Below, in pieces: positions 1 through 6,672 of a DNA stretch of 12,325 nt. The stretch is from JAEXNA01 sp050486105 (GTDB lineage Bacteria > Vulcanimicrobiota > Xenobia > Xenobiales > JADMJV01). The translations under genes and the position numbers were made by a program. The number at the start of each line of letters is the position of its first letter. The first letter of the stretch is position 1. Location: NCBI GenBank assembly GCA_050486105.1, contig JBJHCR010000196.1, positions 1 to 12,325 of the forward strand. The letters run 5' to 3'. Under the pieces are notes generated by a model. It worked only from the letters and a program-made list of their open reading frames with translations. It searched no databases and was not told the origin of the DNA.

Positions 1-1530
1 GCGTTGCTCGGTCCAAGAGCGGATCTTTAAGTCTGTGGCTTCGGTGGTGGGATATTCAGGAGGGGGCTCGTTGGCGAGGAGTTTGTCGTAGTGGATATCG
101 GGGGTGCCCCAACCGTTTTCACCACCATACCCGCTTATAGCTCTCAATCCCACGGTCGCACAAACCTCCCAAGTCTTACCTGAGGTGACGCCTCCATAGA
201 TCACCATGGCTCCTTCAGGGTCACCAAAGCCTATACCATCTTCTCCTGGGTCCCATCCTTTCACATAAAACCTATCCGTAGCCAGAATGCTCGCGTACAG
301 AAACAGAGGAACGTTGACATCCCGATTTAAGTCGGAATGCTCAGCTATACTTACCGTGTGAGCCACAATTCCGAGACGATCGTCGGTACCAACTGGCTCT
401 TGGCCCACAAGAGTGTCAGCTCTGGTGATGGGCCCGGAAAGTTCGATATTCTTGAAGTTCTCGAAGCTGGTGGCGATGGTGTGCGCTCCTTTGTTAACCC
501 CGCTCAACCTCAGGATATCTCCGTTGCAGTAGATGACACCGGTACCCAGGCCATTCGCGGTGGTGACGCTGCCATCGGAATGGGTGACCACTCGGGCATC
601 CATACTGACATCCTCCACGATCTCAGTAACGTCACCTCCCTGTTCGATCTCTAGAACGAAGTGGTCGTTCGAATTGACGCTCATCTGCATTCGGTCCACA
701 TCCCCGCTGATGAAGATGCCCCCGAGATCGTTGACGGTCACTCCTAGAGGTGGAGGCGCCGGGGGACCGCCCCAGGCCGCATTCGCCAAGATATCTGAGT
801 TTGAAGGGAGTGGTCTTGGAAGGACATTGTATTCGAGATCAGCTGCACCGTTCTGGAAAACAAGTTTGTAGTTATTGTCGCCCAAGTGCTGAAACGGCCC
901 GCCCTGGTTATTTGTATACCAGTCATTGTGCTCCTCGGTAGTAGATATTTGAGAGGACACGGGTGGGTCTCCCACAACATAGCCTTCTTCAAGCACCAAG
1001 AACTTTATTGCTCGATTTTTGTGGACTGGCCCGCTCATTCTGCTGTCGCTTGAGATTACAAAATCGTAGATCGCGTCACCATGCCGGTCAATAAACATAC
1101 TAAACCGCGAAAACGACTGCCCCCCCTGCACATCGGCCACAATGCGATAGCGCTCTTCATCGTCGTAGAAAGCGGTGGCCGTGAGGTTGTAGATCCTAAG
1201 GTTGGTCAGGCCGTTGGGCGGGGTCTCGGCATCGGGTACCACCACGCACTCCCAGGTCCAATCGCCTAAGGTGCCGGTGTTGGTGTAGCTTGAACCGGTG
1301 CACGGCTCATTGCCGTTGGCTAGCTCGAAGCTCATATAGGCCATGGTGTCCACGATGGCCGCGTCGGCAATATAGGAAGCCTTGGTGTGCCGTTCCAGCA
1401 AGGTGGTGGCTCCGAGATCGACCGGAACTTGAGCCAAAAAACCCGTGGCCATGAACATGCACATCAGCCCAAAAAAAAGAGCCGTAACTATGGCTATTCC
1501 TCGCTTTTTTATTCTAGTCAATCCACCCAT
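1..1530 (-). CDS. PilX/DUF4900-like pilus-associated protein (partial, C-terminus beyond window)
   Basis: All 510 codons from the ATG at 1530-1528 to position 1 are open, so the C-terminus lies outside the window. A TAA three codons upstream fixes this start. Residues 8-10 (KKR) precede a Gly and a hydrophobic segment at about 11-33 (GIAIVTALFFGLMC...). This is the N-terminus of PilX-type minor pilin or pseudopilin-like membrane proteins. It is followed by an ASYIADAAIVDTMAYM helix (51-66) like the AxxxAxAGxxxAL segment of PilX. Further on come beta-rich stretches (GGIFISGDVDRMQMS, GVIYCNGDILRLSGV, DDRLGIVAHTVSIAEHSD, LFLYASILATDRFYV), which match the DUF4900 pattern in my recollection. The protein is probably anchored in the inner membrane with most of it outside, perhaps part of a type IV pilus or type II secretion-like machine. 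No partner pilin gene is visible. Family assignment is fairly firm; the exact role is inference. Confidence 0.75.
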   Translation of the reverse strand, partial: MGGLTRIKKRGIAIVTALFFGLMCMFMATGFLAQVPVDLGATTLLERHTKASYIADAAIVDTMAYMSFELANGNEPCTGSSYTNTGTLGDWTWECVVVPDAETPPNGLTNLRIYNLTATAFYDDEERYRIVADVQGGQSFSRFSMFIDRHGDAIYDFVISSDSRMSGPVHKNRAIKFLVLEEGYVVGDPPVSSQISTTEEHNDWYTNNQGGPFQHLGDNNYKLVFQNGAADLEYNVLPRPLPSNSDILANAAWGGPPAPPPLGVTVNDLGGIFISGDVDRMQMSVNSNDHFVLEIEQGGDVTEIVEDVSMDARVVTHSDGSVTTANGLGTGVIYCNGDILRLSGVNKGAHTIATSFENFKNIELSGPITRADTLVGQEPVGTDDRLGIVAHTVSIAEHSDLNRDVNVPLFLYASILATDRFYVKGWDPGEDGIGFGDPEGAMVIYGGVTSGKTWEVCATVGLRAISGYGGENGWGTPDIHYDKLLANEPPPEYPTTEATDLKIRSWTEQR

Positions 1531-1693
1531 GAAATATTACAAATATACCAGAATCCTCGCCTCTAAACTGTGTTCCAAATCACATCTCTCAAAGTTTACT
1601 ATCTAGACGCCACAGAGCTGTTAAAAGTTCTTTCCGTCGTCTGGTTCAAAACCTGGCAACCTCTGTTAACATCTCCTACGCTAAAGTAGGACT
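1531..1693. promoter_or_regulatory. Divergent intergenic region between the pilin-like gene and the GH13 gene
   Basis: These 163 bases must hold the promoters of both divergent genes. On the minus strand, TGGTATATT (about 1540-1548) resembles an extended -10 box, but it lies so close to the pilin-like ATG that the transcript would be almost leaderless. The only purine-rich stretch there (GAGGCGAGGA) lies more than 20 bases upstream. On the plus strand I see no convincing -35/-10 pair. The region is AT-rich around 1531-1630 compared with the genes on either side. The boxes are weak matches by eye. Confidence 0.3.
1674..1691 (+). promoter_or_regulatory. Hairpin/palindrome directly before the GH13 start codon
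   Basis: TCCTAC (1674-1679) and GTAGGA (1686-1691) are perfect reverse complements around a 6-base loop (GCTAAA). The right arm contains the only Shine-Dalgarno-like bases (AGGA) of the GH13 gene, and it ends two bases before the ATG at 1694. It could be an operator palindrome or an mRNA hairpin that hides the ribosome-binding region. AGGA is also closer to the ATG than usual, so initiation may be inefficient or may not use a Shine-Dalgarno contact. The pairing is seen; the function is inference. Confidence 0.4.
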
Positions 1694-4603
1694 ATGAATA
1701 TTGGACTCTCTCACAACCAAGTCTCCAATCGCAACCTGGCCCCCGGGGCCCATCAAGCTCGAACGGAACAGGCCGCAGACAATTCTTCGGCCTCGGACCG
1801 CCAAAAGGTGGTCTTAGAGTTCGACGCCCGCTCGGTGCCCCACCTGGACCACGTGGAGATGAAGGGTTCCTTCGACCCAAAAACCGGCGAGTACTCCGGC
1901 AACTGGAACGAAGGGGCCACCATTGTGATGAGAGACGACGGCAAGGGCGGCGACGCCAAAGCCGGCGACGGCATCTTCACTGCCACTGTAGAACTCAAAA
2001 AAGGCCAGGACCACCAGTTCCAGTGGGGAGCAGTCGACAAAGACGGCAAATGGCTGGTCACCACGGAAGACCCGCCCACTTTCGAACTCAATGGGGCCGA
2101 TAAACTGCGCACCAGCTACGCCCCCGTGGGTCATCATCTTTACGGAATTCATCGGGAAGGTGAAGACGGCTTCCGTCTTCGCACCTGGGCCCCCAACAGC
2201 CACGCCATGACAGTGGAGGTCTTCGACCGCGAGGGCGAGCACGTGCAGAGCCTGCCCATGAAGAAGCTCCCCAACACCGGCGACTGGAAGCTCTCCCTAG
2301 ACAAGGGCTACTCGGAGTTCAAAGATTTAAGCTACCGCTTCGCTTCCCGCGACGCCGAAGGCAAAATCGTCAGCGACTACGCCGACCCTTACGCCCGGCA
2401 CTTGGAAGGCCAACAGCGCGGCCTGGAGCGCATCTTCGTGGACCCGGTATTGGGCTTCGAAACCGGCTGGTACGACGATTCCGGCAAAGGCGGCCCGAAC
2501 TACACCGACAACCCCCTGTGGGGACGGTTCACCGTGGACGGACAATTGGATGCCGATCGCGTGGAACTCGTGCTCCGCGACGAGAACGGAAACCGTTTGA
2601 CTCGAGAGCAACTGATGGAGCGCGTGGGAGAGCCTAAGCTCGTCCCTTACGACGAGGCCAGCCCCGAAGACAAGAGGGACGTGGACGTGTTGCGCTCCTG
2701 GCAGTTGGCCGAGAGCCCCCCCATCACTCCTTACTTCTGGAACAAGAACGTGTCTGAAGATGGCGCCATCGAGATGACTCGAGTGGACAGTCCCACCACC
2801 GCCGGTGGCTGGACCACCGTAGTGAACTCTTTCCCTGAACTGCAGGGTTTGAAATACGAGTTCCACGCTTACAAAGACGGGCAACTCATCGGCGATGTCA
2901 ACAATGATGGGATTCTTTCTGAAGAAGAGCGCCGGGCCACCCCTTTCAACGAGCGACGCAACACCATCGCCGAGCGCCCCGGTTCGGCCCGCAACAGCCT
3001 GTTCCGAGTCTCGCCCTTCGAGCCTCAGTACCGCAACAATCCTCGTAAAGAGCCCGATATCAGCAAAGCGGTGATCTACGAAGCTCACGTCGGGTCTTTC
3101 TTGACCCCTCCGGACAACGCCGTGCCCGCCACCTTCGCCGACTTGGTCAAGAATCTGGACTACTTGGAAGAACTGGGCACCACCGCCATCGAATTGCTGC
3201 CCACCCAAGAGTTTGGCGGCAAGAAAGACTGGGGCTACACTCCCGACTTCTACTTTGCCGGCACCGATGCCTACGGCTTCCAGATGTCCCGAGAAGAGGC
3301 CCTGGAAAACAAGCTGATTCACCCCCACGAATTCGAAGGTCAAGACGACGTCTGGGTCGATGGCACCGACGCCTTGAAGTTTTTCGTGGACCAGGCCCAT
3401 AAGCGCGGCTTCCAGGTCCTCGGAGACGTGGTCTACAACCACACCTCCGGCAAAGCCGACGGAGACAATCCGGTGGCCGCTATCGACGGTGAGCAGCAGA
3501 GCTTCTTCCGCTGGCCCAGCGGAAACTTCAGCTACACCCCCTGGGGAGCCAAGCCCAACTACGCCGACCAAGGCGTTAAGGATTTCTTCGCCAACCACGC
3601 CACCCAGCAGCTGGATGAATTCGGCTTCGATGGTCTGCGCTTCGACTTCACCCAGGTGTTGCACAACGAAGGCCCGGCTTTCGAACAGATCGAAGGGATG
3701 AACACCCTGCGACAAGTGAACCGCTCCATCGACCTGATGAAGCCCGGAGCTTTCAAAGTGGCCGAAGACTTCAGCCGCAACTGGCTGGTGGCCGCCGACT
3801 ACGATCAGTCGGAGTGGCAGCACGGCATGCACAAGAAAGGCATGGGCTTCGACCGAGTCTGGAACGATCACGCTCGCGACGGCATCCTTCACATTGGTAG
3901 CGGGCAAATGTCCATGGACCGCGTTGTCGGTGGTCTCCTAGAGCACCAGGGTGTCTCCGGCTGGGACCGCGGCGTCCTCTACGCTCACAGCCACGATGAG
4001 GTCGGCAACTCCGGCAAGTGGGTAGCTCGCGACGCCGCCGGCAGCAAGCACACCGAAGATATCATGCAGCACCACCCCCGAGCCATCGCGCGCACCGGGG
4101 CCGTGCAGACCATCCTGGGACCGGGAATGCCCATGCTCTGGCAGGGCGAAGAATTCCTGGCCAACAACGATTTCAAACACGGCTTGACCTCTACCTGGGG
4201 TCAAGAGACCGGATGGATCACCACTGAGAATCCTAGCGAAACCGACCTGGCTCGACAGGGGCACTTCCGGGTGTATAAGGACGCCATCGCTCTGAAAACG
4301 TCTTCGGATGCCTTCCGCCCCGAAGCTCCCATCGCCCGGGTCTACACCCACAACGACGATCAGGTGATGGCCTTCTCCCGAAGCGGAGGCGGCGACGAGT
4401 TCATCGTGGTCTCCAATGTGGCCGGAGTGGACCGCCACGGCTACCACATCGGGCTGCCCGAAGGACGCTGGACCGAGGTCTTCAACTCCGATGCCGAAAG
4501 CTACGGCGGCAACAACGTGGGCAACGGTGGAGCCACCCTCAATGGGGGCGAAGGACTGACCTTGCCGGCCGGCGGCACCATCGTCTTGAAGAGGGAAGCC
4601 TAA
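1694..4603 (+). CDS. GH13 alpha-glucan-active enzyme, branching-enzyme (GlgB)-like, with extra N-terminal modules
   Basis: The protein has 969 residues and no signal peptide; the first 35 or so are Ser/Ala/Gln-rich and probably disordered. About 38-135 is a beta-rich module with a DDGKGGDAKAGDGIFTATV motif. About 140-250 is CBM48-like (FRLRTWAP, YADPYAR). About 270-450 is an insert with an EF-hand-type loop, DVNNDGILSEEE (401-412). The GH13 barrel starts near 458 (AVIYEAHVGSF). Its conserved regions are complete: GDVVYNH (577-583), DGLRFDF with R649 and nucleophile D651, VAEDF with acid/base E691, and AHSHDEVG with H767 and D768. PGMPMLWQGEEF (810-821) and the C-terminal domain (IGLPEGRW, NSDAESYGGNNVGN) closely resemble GlgB. 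GlgB is usually about 630-730 residues, so this is long. The likely role is cytoplasmic alpha-1,4/1,6-glucan (glycogen or trehalose-linked) metabolism. Branching versus hydrolysis cannot be settled from motifs, and no other glycogen genes are nearby. Confidence 0.9.
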   Translation: MNIGLSHNQVSNRNLAPGAHQARTEQAADNSSASDRQKVVLEFDARSVPHLDHVEMKGSFDPKTGEYSGNWNEGATIVMRDDGKGGDAKAGDGIFTATVELKKGQDHQFQWGAVDKDGKWLVTTEDPPTFELNGADKLRTSYAPVGHHLYGIHREGEDGFRLRTWAPNSHAMTVEVFDREGEHVQSLPMKKLPNTGDWKLSLDKGYSEFKDLSYRFASRDAEGKIVSDYADPYARHLEGQQRGLERIFVDPVLGFETGWYDDSGKGGPNYTDNPLWGRFTVDGQLDADRVELVLRDENGNRLTREQLMERVGEPKLVPYDEASPEDKRDVDVLRSWQLAESPPITPYFWNKNVSEDGAIEMTRVDSPTTAGGWTTVVNSFPELQGLKYEFHAYKDGQLIGDVNNDGILSEEERRATPFNERRNTIAERPGSARNSLFRVSPFEPQYRNNPRKEPDISKAVIYEAHVGSFLTPPDNAVPATFADLVKNLDYLEELGTTAIELLPTQEFGGKKDWGYTPDFYFAGTDAYGFQMSREEALENKLIHPHEFEGQDDVWVDGTDALKFFVDQAHKRGFQVLGDVVYNHTSGKADGDNPVAAIDGEQQSFFRWPSGNFSYTPWGAKPNYADQGVKDFFANHATQQLDEFGFDGLRFDFTQVLHNEGPAFEQIEGMNTLRQVNRSIDLMKPGAFKVAEDFSRNWLVAADYDQSEWQHGMHKKGMGFDRVWNDHARDGILHIGSGQMSMDRVVGGLLEHQGVSGWDRGVLYAHSHDEVGNSGKWVARDAAGSKHTEDIMQHHPRAIARTGAVQTILGPGMPMLWQGEEFLANNDFKHGLTSTWGQETGWITTENPSETDLARQGHFRVYKDAIALKTSSDAFRPEAPIARVYTHNDDQVMAFSRSGGGDEFIVVSNVAGVDRHGYHIGLPEGRWTEVFNSDAESYGGNNVGNGGATLNGGEGLTLPAGGTIVLKREA
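2894..2929 (+). other. EF-hand-type calcium-binding loop inside the GH13 protein
   Basis: Residues 401-412 (DVNNDGILSEEE) have D, N and D at loop positions 1, 3 and 5, Gly at 6, a hydrophobic residue at 8 and Glu at 12. This is the canonical EF-hand/dockerin calcium loop. It sits in the insert between the CBM48-like domain and the catalytic barrel, where standard branching enzymes have no such loop. Calcium binding is inferred from the motif. Confidence 0.6.
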
Positions 4604-4905
4604 GGAGACATCAGGTTGGGGGGCTTTGCCTTTTGACTCCACTTGCTTGACTACGGCCTGCTCGATCCCAAGAGCCGAACACCGTGATCAGTTTTGTCTG
4701 CGATACCGAGGACCGTATTGATTTCGCAATGCTGGGAAAGAGGATCCATCGCAAGGATGTTGTGGGTCGGTGTTGCGCCAGGTGGCTAAGCAGCTCTCGA
4801 CCCACCGCCTAAAACGAAGACCAAAGCGGATACCTGGTTGCCCTTTTGGGAACAGGCCCCTGAATTCGCTTGAGGTTCATCGCAACGTCCAAAGTCTCCA
4901 GTCGA
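4604..4905. other. Non-coding stretch after the GH13 gene
   Basis: These about 300 bases hold no gene I can recognise in any frame. No hairpin followed by a T-run marks the end of the GH13 transcript. The open frames that cross it have no motif, no ribosome-binding site and unrelated codon use. It may be the remnant of a decayed gene, but I cannot name one. Confidence 0.5.
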
Positions 4906-5126
4906 TCTTAAGTGCTCGCCTTATGGTTCTACACCCCACTGAGCACAGGTCCATCCCGTCTGGGGTTTGTCGTGCCTCGCTTATGGATGTCAAACGCCCA
5001 GAGGGCACCCGGGCGCTCGGCCCTCCTCAAGTCGAAGACGTTACGAAGTCCCAGACGGGCGCCTGCCACCCAACTTCGTTGGGTACCCGTCTTTGACATT
5101 CAGAACCATAAGGCGAGCACTTTAGA
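4906..5126. repeat. Palindromic non-coding element with nested inverted repeats (MITE-like or structured RNA)
   Basis: The ends are near-perfect inverted repeats. AAGTGCTCGCCTTATGGTTC plus T (4910-4930) is the exact complement of 5102-5122, and three more pairs beyond one mismatch give 24 of 25 (4906-4930 with 5102-5126). Inside, CCCGTCTGGG (4955-4964) pairs perfectly with 5050-5059. ATGTCAAA (4987-4994) pairs with 5092-5099. GAGGGC (5001-5006) pairs with 5020-5025. ACCCAAC (5068-5074) pairs with 5078-5084 around a TTC loop. A third, imperfect copy of the end motif (GTGCCTCGCTTATGG, 4972-4986) lies in direct orientation with the left end. No reading frame inside is credible. Its length, terminal repeats and lack of coding fit a MITE or other dispersed repeat; the stacked hairpins would also fit a structured RNA. 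No clear target-site duplication is seen. Confidence 0.65.
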
Positions 5127-5224
5127 ACGACGTAGCCTTACGCTCAATTAACCCGCGACTTTGCCCAAGGTAAGTCCCTCCCCGGGCGTCATTCTCAATG
5201 GTGAGGATTGCGCCCTCAAATGTC
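5127..5224. other. Short non-coding spacer
   Basis: About 100 bases lie between the palindromic element and the stop codon of the minus-strand secreted-protein gene. I see no gene, promoter or terminator in it. Confidence 0.4.
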
Positions 5225-5905
5225 TCAATCTTCACCGATTACAACAAAGCTATACCCGCGGCCATCTTGCTGGGCCGCCCAACTTACACTTAGCGTTGCA
5301 TCCGACTGACTCGATTCCGTGGCGAAGAAGGCAGAGCTACCGATGGGCATCACGACGACAACTGGTCGCGTGTCGTAGGGCCTATCAAAAACGATTCTTG
5401 CCTCATTCAGCATGCTCTGGCCAGTCGAGACAAGCGTCCCGCCATTGCAGTATTGAAATCCCGAATCTATGTACATTCCTGTGATCAGACGCTTGTTCTC
5501 GGTGTCGCCGGAAGCAGCATCGGGGTCATTAGGTACCCGGAGGCTTCCGTCTGCGAACAAGACAAAGGTGCCGTCCGAGCGCCGAACAGTTCCCACAGCA
5601 ACGTTTGGACTGCCATGCGGGCGTCCGCGAGTGTAAGACACATTTGAAATATTCGCGCTTGCGTCAGGTTGCTGGTAAGGGTGGCCGAGGTCGTTGGAGC
5701 CACCTGCGGCGTCTAGGATCCTACCGTCGGAAAAGAGGATAAAAGTTTTCCCTTGGGATCTCCACGAATCTACTGCGACATTTGGAGAACCGATGACGTC
5801 CGACGGAGCAGCATCAACTTTGGCTACGAACTGAGTGACTTGCAAACCCACCATAAGCCCCAATACCAGTGCAATCAAGGTTCGATTAGCGTATACCATA
5901 CCCAT
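5225..5905 (-). CDS. Secreted protein with tandem repeats and an H-type-lectin-like C-terminus
   Basis: This 226-residue protein begins MGMVYANR, followed by a hydrophobic stretch (9-28) and a plausible signal-peptidase site near AKVDA-A (about 31-32), so it is probably exported. Two internal repeats follow. GSPNVAVDSWRSQGKTFILF (39-58, then SDGRI) and GSPNVAVGTVRRSDGTFVLF (98-117, then ADGSL) each pair a GSPNVAV strand with an F-[IV]-L-F-[SA]-D-G strand. The C-terminal 60 residues (ARIVFDRPYDTRPVVVVMP ... YSFVVIGED) look like the beta-sandwich of H-type lectin or phage-fibre-like domains. That match is by pattern only. No strong Shine-Dalgarno is near the start, and a second ATG at codon 3 is equally possible. 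Function is unknown; an exported binding or adhesin-like role is inference. The small minus-strand ORF at 5949-6167 ends 43 bases upstream. Confidence 0.65.
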   Translation of the reverse strand: MGMVYANRTLIALVLGLMVGLQVTQFVAKVDAAPSDVIGSPNVAVDSWRSQGKTFILFSDGRILDAAGGSNDLGHPYQQPDASANISNVSYTRGRPHGSPNVAVGTVRRSDGTFVLFADGSLRVPNDPDAASGDTENKRLITGMYIDSGFQYCNGGTLVSTGQSMLNEARIVFDRPYDTRPVVVVMPIGSSAFFATESSQSDATLSVSWAAQQDGRGYSFVVIGED

Positions 5906-5948
5906 GAATTCAAGGCGAAACTGTAGAGCCCTCCAGTGCCTAGTTCCG

Positions 5949-6167
5949 CTAACTTACAATGAACATCCAAACCTGGCCGTTTAGGCTTTCCGGTAAGGTC
6001 TCACTTGCGCAATCACTTTCCAAGAGTGGCTTAATCTCTTTCGATGACGGTTCGGGAAAAAGGTAGTGTACTCCAGCCTCTTCGAACGTCACCATCATCT
6101 CAGGGCTTAGGAGTTTGGAATCTCCGATAACTCTAGGCTTCTTGCCTGTATCGCCGCGCAAACTCAC
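5949..6167 (-). CDS. Doubtful small hypothetical protein
   Basis: This is a 72-residue frame starting at GTG (6167-6165) and ending 43 bases before the secreted-protein gene on the same strand. The frame is open further back to a stop at 6236-6234, but no ATG, GTG or TTG lies in that part. The upstream translation contains a hydrophobic run (GTICLFF), so this may be the tail of a decayed exported protein. The rest (PEMMVTFEEAGVHYLFPEP) has protein-like composition but no family I recognise. There is no ribosome-binding site. It could be a chance frame or a broken gene. Confidence 0.25.
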   Translation of the reverse strand: MSLRGDTGKKPRVIGDSKLLSPEMMVTFEEAGVHYLFPEPSSKEIKPLLESDCASETLPESLNGQVWMFIVS

Positions 6168-6226
6168 GAAAAAGAGGCAGATGGTCCCCGACGCTGTTCT
6201 GGTCGCAGTGATTGCCAGGGTAAGTC

Positions 6227-6538
6227 GTGTGCATCAAGCCGCCAACCGCACCGTCGCCGCAGACACCGACGCCATTCTATGAGTTCTTGCGTCTAGAACA
6301 GACCGACACCGAAGTCATCTATTGGGCCCTCCCTTCCGGCCAAAGCCTTACCCCGTTTCGACTCAGTAAATGCGGTCCAAACTGGGCCGTATTCTCCAGT
6401 CCTGAACACGACTTTCCGAAGCAGATACACTATATCCGCGAGGGCGACAGGCTAACGGTAGAGATTTCCGACGGCGGTACCAAGGCAAGCCAGTGGAGCT
6501 TTCTGCAGGTCGACTTCCCGCCCAAGGGAGAGCGGTAG
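6227..6538 (+). CDS. DUF6265-like protein, C-terminal part only (probably truncated gene)
   Basis: The 103 residues contain FYEFLRLEQTDTEVIYWALP, then PSGQSLTPFRL, AVFSSPEHDFPKQIHY and EGDRLTVEISDG. This is the characteristic second half of DUF6265-type proteins as I know the family. Those proteins start with a 'WLAGCW'-like strand and an LGM-containing segment, and neither is seen here. An in-frame TAA (6221-6223) lies two codons before the GTG start, and I find no missing half in other frames upstream. A weak AGGG (6217-6220) lies six bases before the GTG, so the fragment could still be translated. The family's biochemical function is not known to me. The most likely reading is a 5'-truncated gene next to a rearrangement; a genuinely short variant is the alternative. 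Confidence 0.55.
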   Translation: MCIKPPTAPSPQTPTPFYEFLRLEQTDTEVIYWALPSGQSLTPFRLSKCGPNWAVFSSPEHDFPKQIHYIREGDRLTVEISDGGTKASQWSFLQVDFPPKGER

Positions 6539-6593
6539 CCTGAAGACTGTTCCGCACCGTAGGCGACGCCTCGTCCTTGGAAGAACTGGTCGA

Positions 6594-6621
6594 TTGAAAA
6601 ATCTAGAACTGTCACTTTACT
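6594..6621 (+). promoter_or_regulatory. Possible promoter of the GNAT gene
   Basis: TTGAAA (6594-6599) and TTTACT (6616-6621) are separated by 16 bases and lie about 50 bases before the GNAT start. They match the sigma-70 consensus at five and four of six positions. This is a by-eye match only. Confidence 0.25.
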
Positions 6622-6672
6622 CTGGACCCGATAGGGCTTTAGAATCCACTATCAAGATGAAAAGAGGAACCG

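Noticed and set aside
2327..3907. Long open frame (526 codons) on the minus strand opposite the GH13 gene
   Set aside because: It is the mirror of a GC-rich, strongly biased coding strand, has no recognisable domain, and overlaps a gene with complete catalytic motifs.
3938..4642. 234-codon minus-strand frame over the end of the GH13 gene
   Set aside because: It has the same antisense-shadow character, with Gly/Val/Ala-rich composition and no motif.
5068..5084. RYYYAAC/GTTRRRY pair resembling integron attC core sites
   Set aside because: The two 7-mers are only three bases apart, whereas attC arms are tens of bases apart, and no integrase or gene cassettes are present.
4770..5151. Two overlapping plus-strand frames of 108 and 79 codons
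   Set aside because: They run across the arms of the palindromic element, so their openness reflects the repeat sequence; there is no start signal and no known domain.
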